41,078 nucleotides of DNA, taken from Nostoc sp. CENA543. Lineage in GTDB: Bacteria; Cyanobacteriota; Cyanobacteriia; Cyanobacteriales; Nostocaceae. This document shows positions 1 through 5,706 of the stretch, one piece after another. The notes under the pieces were generated by a model. The model had not been told where the DNA came from and searched no databases. It saw only the letters and a program-made list of their open reading frames with translations. Location of the stretch: positions 1-41,078 of the forward strand of contig NZ_CP023279.1 in assembly GCF_002896875.1 (NCBI RefSeq), given 5' to 3'. How positions within the stretch are numbered: position 1 is the stretch's first letter; each line of letters begins with the position of its first letter. A program made the translations under genes and the position numbers.

Positions 1-2
1 CT

Positions 3-26
3 TAATGCAGTAATGCAGTGATGCAG
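3..26. repeat. Triplet of 8-bp direct repeats (site 1)
   Basis: Three tandem octamers: TAATGCAG, TAATGCAG and TGATGCAG. The same block recurs before parA and at the end of the RHH partition gene. Tandem short direct repeats are the usual binding sites of ribbon-helix-helix partition proteins (ParG/omega type), so this is a candidate operator or centromere site. That role is inferred. Confidence 0.7.
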
Positions 27-34
27 TAAAATTA

Positions 35-400
35 ATGTCTCACCCTGAGTTAAGTCTGATAGTTTTAAGAACTGGTGATGTTCTGAGTACATTATTTTTT
101 TACAGAGCTTTGGGACTGAGGTTTGAGCAAGAGTGTCACGGTCAGGGGTTGATTCATTATGCTTGTACGTTAGGCACAAGTACAATCGAAATTTATCCAG
201 GAACCGAGGGATCTGCACCCCAACCCGTACAAGGTGGTGCAACTATGCTTATTTTTCGGGTAGCCTCCATTGATCATGTACTTACTCAACTTCAAGAAAT
301 TAGCGATACTGTATTACCTACTATCCATTCCAGTCGGTGGGGTCGTCGGGTGGTGCTAACTGATCCTGACGGTCGGAAGGTCGAGCTTACAGAACTATGA
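35..400 (+). CDS. VOC-family (glyoxalase/bleomycin-resistance-like) protein
   Basis: A 121-aa protein with the pattern of one VOC (vicinal oxygen chelate) module: an N-terminal strand plus 'FFYRALGL', a central 'STIEIYPG', and a C-terminal 'DPDGRKVEL' signature (about residues 109-117). Enzymes of this fold bind a metal and act on small molecules, or sequester antibiotics; no substrate can be read from the sequence. The length fits a single-domain member, which would act as a dimer. It lies directly between two triplets of TAATGCAG and 41 bp before parA, in the same direction, so it may be co-regulated with the partition genes. A VOC gene in that position is unusual. Confidence 0.8.
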   Translation: MSHPELSLIVLRTGDVLSTLFFYRALGLRFEQECHGQGLIHYACTLGTSTIEIYPGTEGSAPQPVQGGATMLIFRVASIDHVLTQLQEISDTVLPTIHSSRWGRRVVLTDPDGRKVELTEL

Positions 401-412
401 TATTTTTTTCAT

Positions 413-428
413 TAATGCAGTAATGCAG
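413..428. repeat. 8-bp direct repeats before parA (site 2)
   Basis: Two exact TAATGCAG octamers followed by a degenerate third (TAATTAAG, 429-436), ending 6 bp before the parA start. The position suits autoregulation by the downstream RHH protein and a role as a centromere site. This is inference from position and repetition. Confidence 0.7.
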
Positions 429-441
429 TAATTAAGTAAGT

Positions 442-1086
442 ATGTCAGTAATTGCGTTTATCAATCAAAAAGGTGGTTGTTCCAAGTCAACATCTGCTGT
501 ACACATCAGCTGTTGGTTATCTCGCAAGGGGCACAAAGTTCACTTGCTAGATGCCGATGCCCAGCGTAGTAGTTCCATTTGGCTCCAGTCGATGGAAGGT
601 GGCGAGATTCCTACTACTGTACTGCAATCACCCGATGAACTCTTAGAGCAAATCCCAGAATTAGCGCAAAAGTGTGATTATCTGATTGTGGATGGGCCAG
701 CTGGTTTATCTGAAGCTAGCAGGGCGATATTATTCAGGACTGACCTAGCTGTGGTTCCCTGTCAGCCCACAGGTCTAGACCTACAATCTGCTAGTGATGC
801 TGTTCGCCTGATTAAACAAGCTCAGTCAGTGCGTGGTGGTGCGCCCAAAGCAGCAATATTTGTTAGCCGTGCTGTCAAAGGGACAAAATTACTCGATGAA
901 GCGATCGCACTGTTATCTAAAACAAAAGAGGTAACGGTGCTGAAAACGGTGATTCACCAAAAACAAGCGATCGCTGACACCTTTGGTCAAGCTGCAACCA
1001 TTTGGGATTTATCAGGCCGTCCAGCAGCAGAATCAGGGCGGGAATATGAGCGACTATTTAAAGAAATTTTGGGGATGCTCAAATGA
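442..1086 (+). CDS. parA: ParA-family plasmid partition ATPase
   Basis: A 214-aa P-loop ATPase with the deviant Walker A box KGGCSKST at about residues 10-17, a Walker A' region 'LLDADAQRSSS' at about 34-44, and Walker B-like 'YLIVDGPAG' at about 81-89. The size and absence of an N-terminal DNA-binding domain match type Ib (ParF-like) partition ATPases, which form ATP-dependent patterns on the nucleoid and position plasmids through a partner that binds the centromere. It overlaps the next gene by 4 bp (ATGA), so the two are translationally coupled. TAATGCAG repeats sit just upstream. Confidence 0.93.
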   Translation: MSVIAFINQKGGCSKSTSAVHISCWLSRKGHKVHLLDADAQRSSSIWLQSMEGGEIPTTVLQSPDELLEQIPELAQKCDYLIVDGPAGLSEASRAILFRTDLAVVPCQPTGLDLQSASDAVRLIKQAQSVRGGAPKAAIFVSRAVKGTKLLDEAIALLSKTKEVTVLKTVIHQKQAIADTFGQAATIWDLSGRPAAESGREYERLFKEILGMLK

Positions 1087-1478
1087 CTAAAAAACGAAAG
1101 TCCCTGGATGATGCCCTGGCGCGTGAGTTTGTTTATGGTGAGTCAGCTACAAAGGAAACTCTCCCACCGCAAGTGAACGCGAACCTGGAAGATGAGAAGG
1201 ATGAGGAGCCAGCACCAGAACAACCAACAACTCAAAACCAAACTCAGCCAGAAGCGCAAACCCAGCCTACACCTACACCTACACCTCAAGCAACCAAGCC
1301 TAGTATTATGTCCCAACTCCAGCCAGCCACTCCCAAGGAACCAACAATTAGACTAACTGTGGATTTAACTGAGTCGATGCACCGTAAGCTGTCTGTATTG
1401 GCGGCGAAGACAGGTAGGAAAAAGGTTGAAATTGTGCGGTTTCTGCTGGATGAAGCACTGAAAGAAGTTGAAGAGTAA
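1083..1478 (+). CDS. ParG-like ribbon-helix-helix partition partner
   Basis: A 131-aa protein. Residues 1-30 are basic or mixed, and about 35-85 form a Pro/Gln/Thr-rich flexible linker with TPTPTP repeats. The last 45 residues ('IRLTVDLTESMHRKLSVLAA...') look like a ribbon-helix-helix domain: one strand then two helices. This arrangement, downstream of and overlapping a ParF-like parA, fits a centromere-binding partner and autorepressor. The flexible N-terminus would contact ParA by analogy with ParG. Its stop codon is the TAA of the first octamer of a third TAATGCAG triplet, so gene end and binding site overlap. Confidence 0.85.
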   Translation: MTKKRKSLDDALAREFVYGESATKETLPPQVNANLEDEKDEEPAPEQPTTQNQTQPEAQTQPTPTPTPQATKPSIMSQLQPATPKEPTIRLTVDLTESMHRKLSVLAAKTGRKKVEIVRFLLDEALKEVEE

Positions 1479-1499
1479 TGCAGTAATGCAGTATTGCAG
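1476..1499. repeat. Triplet of 8-bp direct repeats (site 3)
   Basis: TAATGCAG, TAATGCAG and TATTGCAG in tandem, overlapping the stop codon of the RHH partition gene. With sites 1 and 2 this brackets the VOC-parA-RHH cassette. Candidate centromere (parS/parC) by position. Confidence 0.7.
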
Positions 1500-1664
1500 T
1501 ATTTATGAGGCGATGCGTGTAATACTGCGATCGCCTTTTCTAATGCTTGAAAGAGCTTGTGGTACTGGTGCATTTGTGTTGGGTGCGCTGCGATCAAGTC
1601 TTCTGGATGAACTACCACAAATGAAGGCGATGGCTCCACCCGCCGTAGGCATCGCAGAAATAAT

Positions 1665-1735
1665 CCACCAGGGAGGTACTGCCCCTCCTATGACTGTGTT
1701 ATCAGCACAGCGCCTCACTTTTCGGCTTCTGGTGG
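1665..1735 (-). tRNA. tRNA-Ile(GAT)-like, odd T loop
   Basis: The 71-nt minus-strand sequence folds as a cloverleaf: acceptor CCACCAG/CTGGTGG (7 of 7), anticodon stem CTGTG/CACAG with loop CTGATAA (anticodon GAT), and T stem GGAGG/CCTCC. The T loop reads GGCAGTA instead of the usual TTCRANY, and the D stem is short. It is the last unit of the array. It may be a pseudo-tRNA that standard scanners would miss. Confidence 0.6.
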
Positions 1736-1739
1736 AAGG

Positions 1740-1822
1740 CGGAAGATGGAAGAATCGAACTCCCAGGTATTACCCTGCTCTAGTTTTCAAGACTAGTTGC
1801 CCTCCCTTGAGCAGCATCTTCC
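1740..1822 (-). tRNA. tRNA-Ser(TGA)
   Basis: Acceptor GGAAGAT/ATCTTCC, anticodon loop CTTGAAA (anticodon TGA), long variable arm typical of class II tRNA, and T loop with TTCGATT. Confidence 0.9.
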
Positions 1823-1829
1823 ATTTAGG

Positions 1830-1904
1830 GGTGTCTGGCGGGACTTGAACCCGTTATGACTGGTTCCACAAACCAGCGCCGCGACCGCTTTGGCTTCAGA
1901 CACC
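1830..1904 (-). tRNA. tRNA-His(GTG)
   Basis: Anticodon loop TTGTGGA (anticodon GTG). The acceptor is 8 bp, GGTGTCTG/CAGACACC, as expected for the extra G-1:C73 pair of tRNA-His. The T loop is normal (TTCAAGT). Confidence 0.9.
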
Positions 1905-1909
1905 ATCAG

Positions 1910-1984
1910 TGGAGCCAAGGGGATTTGAACCCCTAACCTCCTGTGTGCAAGACAGGCGCTCTAGCCAGTTAGAGCTATGACCCC
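1910..1984 (-). tRNA. tRNA-Ala(TGC)
   Basis: Anticodon loop CTTGCAC (anticodon TGC), acceptor GGGGTCA/TGGCTCC with G-U pairs, and a normal T arm GGGGTTCAAATCCCC. The acceptor differs from usual Ala tRNAs and the G3:U70 identity pair appears present (G-T at the third pair). Confidence 0.88.
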
Positions 1985-1990
1985 ATGTGG

Positions 1991-2062
1991 CAGGAGTGAA
2001 GGGACTCGAACCCCTACAAATCGATTTAGAAGATCGATGCCCATCCATTAGGCGACACTCCC
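1991..2062 (-). tRNA. tRNA-Arg(TCT)
   Basis: Acceptor GGGAGTG/CACTCCT, anticodon loop CTTCTAA (anticodon TCT) on a strong ATCGAT stem, and T loop TTCGAGT. Confidence 0.9.
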
Positions 2063-2071
2063 ATCAATTGG

Positions 2072-2144
2072 TAGCCCTGACAGGAATTGAAAGAGCGACT
2101 TCCTCTTTGTAAGAGAGGCACTCTCCCCACTGAGTTACAGGGCT
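2072..2144 (-). tRNA. tRNA-Val(TAC), damaged T stem
   Basis: Acceptor AGCCCTG/CAGGGCT is perfect and the anticodon loop is CTTACAA (anticodon TAC). The T loop TTCAATT is present but its 5' stem strand reads GCTCT opposite CCTGT, giving only two of five pairs. The same GCTCTTTC sequence occurs in the neighbouring Leu(GAG) unit. It may be non-functional. Confidence 0.75.
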
Positions 2145-2149
2145 ATGAA

Positions 2150-2220
2150 AGCGGACGACGAGAGTTGAACTCGCATTTGGAGCTTGGCATACTCCGGTGT
2201 TGCCTTTACACCACATCCGC
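2150..2220 (-). tRNA. tRNA-Gly(GCC)
   Basis: Acceptor GCGGATG/CGTCCGC, anticodon loop ATGCCAA (anticodon GCC), and T arm GCGAGTTCAACTCTCGT with one weak pair. Confidence 0.88.
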
Positions 2221-2243
2221 ATTGAAGAACCTATAAGGTTCAG

Positions 2244-2334
2244 AGCGATCAACGAGACTCGTAGCTTGCTTCCCGCAGGGTACTCGTGTCTCCTGGTTGG
2301 AAGCCAAGGGTGTTTACCACTACACCATGATCGC
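2244..2334 (-). tRNA. tRNA-Gly(TCC) interrupted in the T loop
   Basis: Acceptor GCGATCA/TGATCGC is perfect and the anticodon loop is CTTCCAA (anticodon TCC). The T stem ACGAG/CTCGT is intact, but its loop is 26 nt instead of 7. It contains AGCTTGCTTCCCGCAGGGT (plus strand, 2263-2281) bracketed by the direct repeat ACTCGT. The insert resembles short palindromic repeats that I recall being scattered through Nostoc genomes. It probably inactivates the tRNA unless the loop is tolerated. Confidence 0.75.
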
Positions 2335-2343
2335 GTTAGTTAA

Positions 2344-2416
2344 GCTGGTGACAGGAGTAGAAAGAGCAACAATTCCGTCCCTCAAACGGAAGCGTTTACT
2401 AATTTCGCCACGGGAG
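2344..2416 (-). tRNA. tRNA-Leu(GAG)-like, degenerate
   Basis: A strong anticodon arm (TTCCGT/ACGGAA, loop TTGAGGG, anticodon GAG) and a D arm (GCG...CGC) are clear. The acceptor ends do not pair as I read them, the long variable arm of Leu tRNA is absent, and the T stem carries the same broken GCTCT strand as tRNA-Val. Likely a pseudo-tRNA. Ends are approximate. Confidence 0.5.
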
Positions 2417-2422
2417 TATCAG

Positions 2423-2496
2423 TACCCTTGGTGGGAGTCGAACCCACAAAATCTGGTTTCTAAGACCAGCACGTTTGCCAGTTTCGTCACAAGGGC
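2423..2496 (-). tRNA. tRNA with Leu(TAG) anticodon, short variable arm
   Basis: Good cloverleaf: acceptor GCCCTTG/CAAGGGT, anticodon stem CTGGT/ACCAG with loop CTTAGAA (anticodon TAG), T arm GTGGGTTCGACTCCCAC. The variable region is about 5 nt, whereas bacterial Leu tRNAs have a long variable arm. The charging identity is therefore uncertain. Confidence 0.75.
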
Positions 2497-2502
2497 AAAT
2501 GA

Positions 2503-2576
2503 TCGGAATAGTAGGATTTGAACCTACAACCTTCAGCTCCCAAAGCTGCCGCGCTACCAAGTTGCGCCACATCCCG
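2503..2576 (-). tRNA. tRNA-Pro(TGG)
   Basis: Acceptor CGGGATG/TATTCCG, anticodon loop TTTGGGA (anticodon TGG, G37), and a normal T arm GTAGGTTCAAATCCTAC. The outermost anticodon-stem pair is mismatched. Confidence 0.87.
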
Positions 2577-2579
2577 TTA

Positions 2580-2656
2580 GTACTCCCGGTGGGATTTGAA
2601 CCCACACATAGACTGTTTTTGAGACAGCCGCCTCTTCCAATTGGGCTACAGGAGTA
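2580..2656 (-). tRNA. tRNA with Leu(CAA) anticodon, short variable arm
   Basis: Acceptor TACTCCT/GGGAGTA, anticodon loop CTCAAAA (anticodon CAA), T arm GTGGGTTCAAATCCCAC. It lacks the long variable arm expected of Leu tRNA, like the TAG unit nearby. Confidence 0.75.
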
Positions 2657-2660
2657 TAGG

Positions 2661-2734
2661 CTGGGAAGGAAGGAATCGAACCCTCAAACTTCGCATTCAA
2701 AGTGCGACGGCTTTGCCTATTTGCCTACTTCCCA
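2661..2734 (-). tRNA. tRNA-Gln(TTG)
   Basis: Acceptor TGGGAAG paired to CTTCCCA, anticodon loop CTTTGAA (anticodon TTG), T loop TTCGATT. Confidence 0.88.
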
Positions 2735-2745
2735 TTGAAATTTGG

Positions 2746-2818
2746 ATGCAGGAGTTGGGGTTGAACCAACCTCTCCTTGATTCAGAGTCAAGGCGACTTG
2801 CCAATCGTCCATCCTGCA
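2746..2818 (-). tRNA. tRNA-Gln(CTG)
   Basis: Acceptor TGCAGGA/TCCTGCA perfect, anticodon loop CTCTGAA (anticodon CTG), T arm GTTGGTTCAACCCCAAC. Confidence 0.88.
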
Positions 2819-2826
2819 ATAAATGG

Positions 2827-2899
<73 letters not shown>

Positions 2900-2908
2900 A
2901 TGTGCCAG

Positions 2909-2982
2909 TCCCCCAGGTCAGAATCGAACTGACGACCTTCTGTTCTTCAGACAGACGCTACTACCAACTGAGCTACCAGGGG
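2909..2982 (-). tRNA. tRNA-Phe(GAA)
   Basis: Anticodon loop CTGAAGA (anticodon GAA), acceptor CCCCTGG/CTGGGGG with G-U pairs, T arm GTCAGTTCGATTCTGAC. Confidence 0.9.
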
Positions 2983-2988
2983 ATAAGG

Positions 2989-3062
2989 CGAGAACGGAAG
3001 GACTTGAACCTTCACTCTTCAGTTTCGTAGACTGATGTGTTATCCAGTTACACCACGTTCTC
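2989..3062 (-). tRNA. tRNA-Arg(ACG)
   Basis: Acceptor GAGAACG/CGTTCTC perfect, anticodon loop CTACGAA (anticodon ACG, presumably edited to ICG), normal T arm. Confidence 0.9.
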
Positions 3063-3068
3063 ATAAGG

Positions 3069-3149
3069 CGGAGAGCAGTGGACTCGAACCACAGATGCAA
3101 TCCCATCTGTTTAGCAAACAGCGCCGATCGCCTGATCGATTTACTCTCC
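3069..3149 (-). tRNA. tRNA-Ser(GCT)
   Basis: Anticodon loop TTGCTAA (anticodon GCT), a long variable arm and T loop TTCGAGT. The acceptor is GGAGAGT against GCTCTCC. Confidence 0.88.
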
Positions 3150-3157
3150 ATTTTTGG

Positions 3158-3238
3158 TAGGCCGGGCTGGAATTGAACCAGCAACGCGAACGCGGCTGTT
3201 TTACAGACAGTTACCCACGCCAATAGGTGAGCCGACCC
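3158..3238 (-). tRNA. tRNA-Tyr(GTA)
   Basis: Anticodon loop CTGTAAA (anticodon GTA), with the long variable arm expected of bacterial Tyr tRNA and T loop TTCAATT. Confidence 0.9.
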
Positions 3239-3244
3239 ATAAGG

Positions 3245-3318
3245 CAGTGCTGACGGGAGTTGAACCCGCATTCTCCTGCTTGAAAGACAGGTGGCTTTAC
3301 CAATTTGCCTACAGCACC
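3245..3318 (-). tRNA. tRNA-Glu(TTC)
   Basis: Acceptor GGTGCTG/CAGCACT, anticodon loop CTTTCAA (anticodon TTC), T arm GCGGGTTCAACTCCCGT. Confidence 0.88.
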
Positions 3319-3348
3319 ATGTATGCTATGTAAGTTGAAAAAGCTGTT

Positions 3349-3420
<72 letters not shown>

Positions 3421-3445
3421 AGCTTTTTCGGTTAGGACACGGCAA

Positions 3446-3517
3446 CGCACAGACTAGGACTTGAACCCAGAACAACAGTTTTGGAGACTGTAGTGTTGCC
3501 AATTACACCATCTGTGC
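3446..3517 (-). tRNA. tRNA-Trp(CCA)
   Basis: Acceptor GCACAGA paired with TCTGTGC, anticodon loop CTCCAAA (anticodon CCA), T loop TTCAAGT. Confidence 0.9.
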
Positions 3518-3523
3518 ATTTGG

Positions 3524-3595
3524 TCGCAGTGGTGGGATTTGAACCTACATTGACCAAGTTATGAGCTTGGGGCTTTGCCATTAAGCTACACTGCA
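3524..3595 (-). tRNA. tRNA with CAT anticodon (elongator Met or Ile2)
   Basis: Acceptor TGCAGTG/CACTGCG, anticodon loop CTCATAA (anticodon CAT). The sequence alone does not separate elongator Met from lysidine-modified Ile. The acceptor starts with T, which is unusual. Confidence 0.87.
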
Positions 3596-3601
3596 ATATT
3601 T

Positions 3602-3678
3602 GGAGTCCAGGGGGGGATTTCAACCCACGATTGTCGGTGTTGCAAGCCGATGCCTTAAACACTTGGCGACCTGGACGC
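3602..3678 (-). tRNA. tRNA-Cys(GCA), altered D/T loops
   Basis: Anticodon loop TTGCAAC (anticodon GCA), with one acceptor mismatch. The T loop is TTGAAAT instead of TTCAAAT, and the D loop reads GTGTTTAAG instead of a GG-containing loop. The conserved G19-C56 tertiary pair therefore looks lost. Confidence 0.75.
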
Positions 3679-3687
3679 AATGCTACA

Positions 3688-3763
3688 CGGGGATGATGGG
3701 ATTTGAACCCACGGTCTTTCGCTCGACAGGCGACTGCTTTAAACCAGACTAAGCTACACCCCC
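3688..3763 (-). tRNA. tRNA-Asp(GTC)
   Basis: First unit of the array in transcription order. Acceptor GGGGGTG/CATCCCC, anticodon loop CTGTCGA (anticodon GTC), T arm GTGGGTTCAAATCCCAT. Confidence 0.9.
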
Positions 3764-3850
3764 ACGTTGGGTGGCAATCTATGAAGTTTTCATGGTTCAG
3801 AAGTGTTTGCTCTCTGCCTTTTGGAGGGGCTGTAGTGCTTCACTACATTT

Positions 3851-3879
3851 ATACTACATAATGTAATACAAAGTGTCAA
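3851..3879 (-). promoter_or_regulatory. Promoter of the tRNA array
   Basis: On the minus strand, a perfect -35 box TTGACA (3879-3874) is followed by exactly 17 nt and a -10 box TAGTAT (3856-3851). This predicts a start near 3844, about 80 nt upstream of tRNA-Asp. No other promoter of this quality was seen inside the 2.1-kb array, so a single long precursor transcript is likely. Confidence 0.8.
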
Positions 3880-3964
3880 GGGCGTACTACAAACTTTTTT
3901 GAGAACTGAGAGGGCAAGGGTTGCTTAATGGCTGTATTGCCCTCTGTGATTGGGTTTGAGTAAA

Positions 3965-4501
3965 TTACTCAGTTTCACTCAGGCGTTGTGCGCTCCAGAA
4001 CTGTTCAGCAAATGCAACTGCTGGGTGAATTGGGGCTTTGGGCTTGGTGTGCAGTACCATTCCTGCTTCATGTGGCAGGCGATCGCTCTTGGTTGAGTTG
4101 CATTTTTCACACGCTGTTACAACGTTGTCCCAGGTATGCTGTCCACCTTTGGAGCGGGGTATTACATGGTCAAGGGTGAGATGCTTGGTGCTACCGCAGT
4201 ATTGGCAGGTGTGGTTGTCTCGCCTCAAAACTTCACGACGGTTTACAGGCGGTACTTTCCAATGCCGTTCGGGATTGCCAACTCTCAAGCGGATGTGTTC
4301 TGGCACTTGTAGTACAATACTGGGCGATCGCACTTCCCACTGCTTTGTAGTACCAAAATTCAATGATTCTGCCTGACCTGTGACTAATAGCACGATTGCT
4401 CGTTTGATGTTGATGCGTGCTAGTGGTAGGTAATTCTTAGAGAACACCACCACTGAGTTTTGTAATATGTGTGGTTGCTGAAAAGGTGGTTGAGCTTCCA
4501 T
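3965..4501 (-). CDS. HNH endonuclease
   Basis: A 178-aa protein with a C-terminal HNH domain (about residues 95-150). Zinc-binding CQYC and CEKC pairs flank the catalytic 'LTLDHVIPRSKGG' and 'TWDNVVTACEKCNSTK'. The N-terminal half ('VVVFSKNYLPLARINIKRAI') matches a domain commonly seen with cyanobacterial HNH proteins. It should cut DNA in a metal-dependent way; the target is unknown. It lies upstream of the tRNA array in the same direction, but the array has its own promoter in between. HNH genes and tRNA clusters both travel on mobile elements, so the pairing may mean shared mobility rather than shared function. Confidence 0.9.
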   Translation of the reverse strand: MEAQPPFQQPHILQNSVVVFSKNYLPLARINIKRAIVLLVTGQAESLNFGTTKQWEVRSPSIVLQVPEHIRLRVGNPERHWKVPPVNRREVLRRDNHTCQYCGSTKHLTLDHVIPRSKGGQHTWDNVVTACEKCNSTKSDRLPHEAGMVLHTKPKAPIHPAVAFAEQFWSAQRLSETE

Positions 4502-4526
4502 AATTTGATTTACTCCTTAAAAAATA

Positions 4527-4557
4527 ACCCCCGCCTCTGGTGAAAAGAAGCGGGGGT
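4527..4557 (-). terminator. Rho-independent terminator (minus strand)
   Basis: Perfect 8-bp stem ACCCCCGC/GCGGGGGT with a 15-nt loop. On the minus strand it is followed by TTATTTTTT. It separates the small gene at 4580-4801 from the HNH gene. Confidence 0.8.
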
Positions 4558-4579
4558 CAGCTAGTTAATACTTTTTGCC

Positions 4580-4801
4580 TTATTTTGGTGCTATGAGACA
4601 CTTGCACCTCCCGCTTTGGATAAGTTGATCTAGATTCAGCCATTCGGCAATTGCTTCCAAAACGTCTACACTTGTGGATTTATCGCCGCAGCTAAAGCGA
4701 TATGTACCCTCAAACGCAAACAGCACGATGGCTCTGCCTAAACCCTGGCTGGGTCGGCAATGTATCGCGCTACTAATGGTTAAGGACAATCTGCGGCTCA
4801 T
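4580..4801 (-). CDS. Small hypothetical protein
   Basis: A 73-aa protein I do not recognise. It has an N-terminal basic stretch, a central 'AIVLFAFEGTYRF', and a C-terminal helix 'DVLEAIAEWLNL' followed by CKC. No membrane segment or catalytic motif is evident. It is followed by a good terminator on its own strand, which supports its being a real transcribed gene. Confidence 0.5.
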   Translation of the reverse strand: MSRRLSLTISSAIHCRPSQGLGRAIVLFAFEGTYRFSCGDKSTSVDVLEAIAEWLNLDQLIQSGRCKCLIAPK

Positions 4802-4931
4802 TGAAGGCTTGTAGTATTTGTAATTAAGGTTATTTTCAATAATACAGTTGTAACATAGGTTTGTCTAGCACCTGTTTTGGAGGATGAAGGGGCGATCGCA
4901 GTTAACCCACTGATTCGCTTTCGATTGGAGT

Positions 4932-5510
4932 TTACTTGATGGGATGGTAAAGCCCGTCATCCTGATAGCGCCACGCTGTACTGCTTGGATCTCGATTGCG
5001 GCTCCAGCTTTCAAATTCAAATTGACTTTTATTTTTTTGCTCACGCGCCAGGGTTGCTGTATCTACTCCCAACCTTTTAGCTAAATTCTCTGCTAGGAAT
5101 GGCTGAAGTTCTAGCGATTGAGGAACTTGGCTGTTGTAAGCATAACCTTGTCTTCTGGCTGGACTTTTGTAGCGCTGCCCTGCATTAAGTGCGCCCTCTA
5201 ATTGTGCTAGCTTGGTTGCCATCGCTTCTAGCTTTTGTTCTAAGCTGCTTAAGCGGTGGGAGTGTTGCCCTAATTGATTTTCCACACTGCTTTCTATACC
5301 ACTGGTAAGACGGTTTAATTCTGCTTCTAGTTGATGCAGACGGGTTTCTACATCAGTTTCCATACCATTTACTTCACCCAGGACGTAACGTAGACCCTGA
5401 ATCACCAAATCTGTGGCGGTGGTGTTGCGTTCTTTAGCTGTGGCTCTAAGTGCCTCAACCAAAGGCTTGGGCAGTTTGAAGTTGATTGACTCCCGTTCAA
5501 CTTTTGCCAT
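4932..5510 (-). CDS. Ribbon-helix-helix / coiled-coil DNA-binding protein
   Basis: 192 aa. Residues 1-45 ('INFKLPKPLVEALRATAKERNTTATDLVIQGLRYVL') fit a CopG/Arc-type ribbon-helix-helix fold. Residues about 50-110 are a Leu-rich heptad coiled coil, and the C-terminal 80 residues are unassigned. The likely role is a DNA-binding regulator or plasmid-maintenance protein acting as a dimer or higher oligomer. An inverted repeat TCTACACT...AGTGTAGA starts 2 bp upstream of its ATG, consistent with autorepression. A role in partition is possible but not shown. Confidence 0.75.
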   Translation of the reverse strand: MAKVERESINFKLPKPLVEALRATAKERNTTATDLVIQGLRYVLGEVNGMETDVETRLHQLEAELNRLTSGIESSVENQLGQHSHRLSSLEQKLEAMATKLAQLEGALNAGQRYKSPARRQGYAYNSQVPQSLELQPFLAENLAKRLGVDTATLAREQKNKSQFEFESWSRNRDPSSTAWRYQDDGLYHPIK

Positions 5511-5511
5511 T

Positions 5512-5542
5512 TCTACACTTGGTTATACACGTCCAGTGTAGA
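5512..5542. promoter_or_regulatory. Inverted-repeat operator upstream of RHH gene
   Basis: Perfect 8-bp arms TCTACACT (5512-5519) and AGTGTAGA (5535-5542) with a 15-bp spacer, immediately upstream of the start codon of the RHH protein. Candidate autoregulatory operator. Confidence 0.55.
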
Positions 5543-5706
5543 CAGTTTACCGCTTTGTGGTGACTTTTCCCCCAGAACTGGGAGATCGCTGCTGGGTGCA
5601 GTTTGCTCTAATTAATCGTAACTAGGAATAATTACGGCTAATTTAGGTAAATTTATCAATAGTATGTGCTGTTTTTTTCTATGAAACATTCCCTGATGAT
5701 AATTTA

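Noticed and set aside
1468-1848. A 126-aa plus-strand coding frame
   Set aside because: It runs from the end of the RHH partition gene into the tRNA array on the opposite strand and overlaps the tRNA-Ile-like and tRNA-Ser genes.
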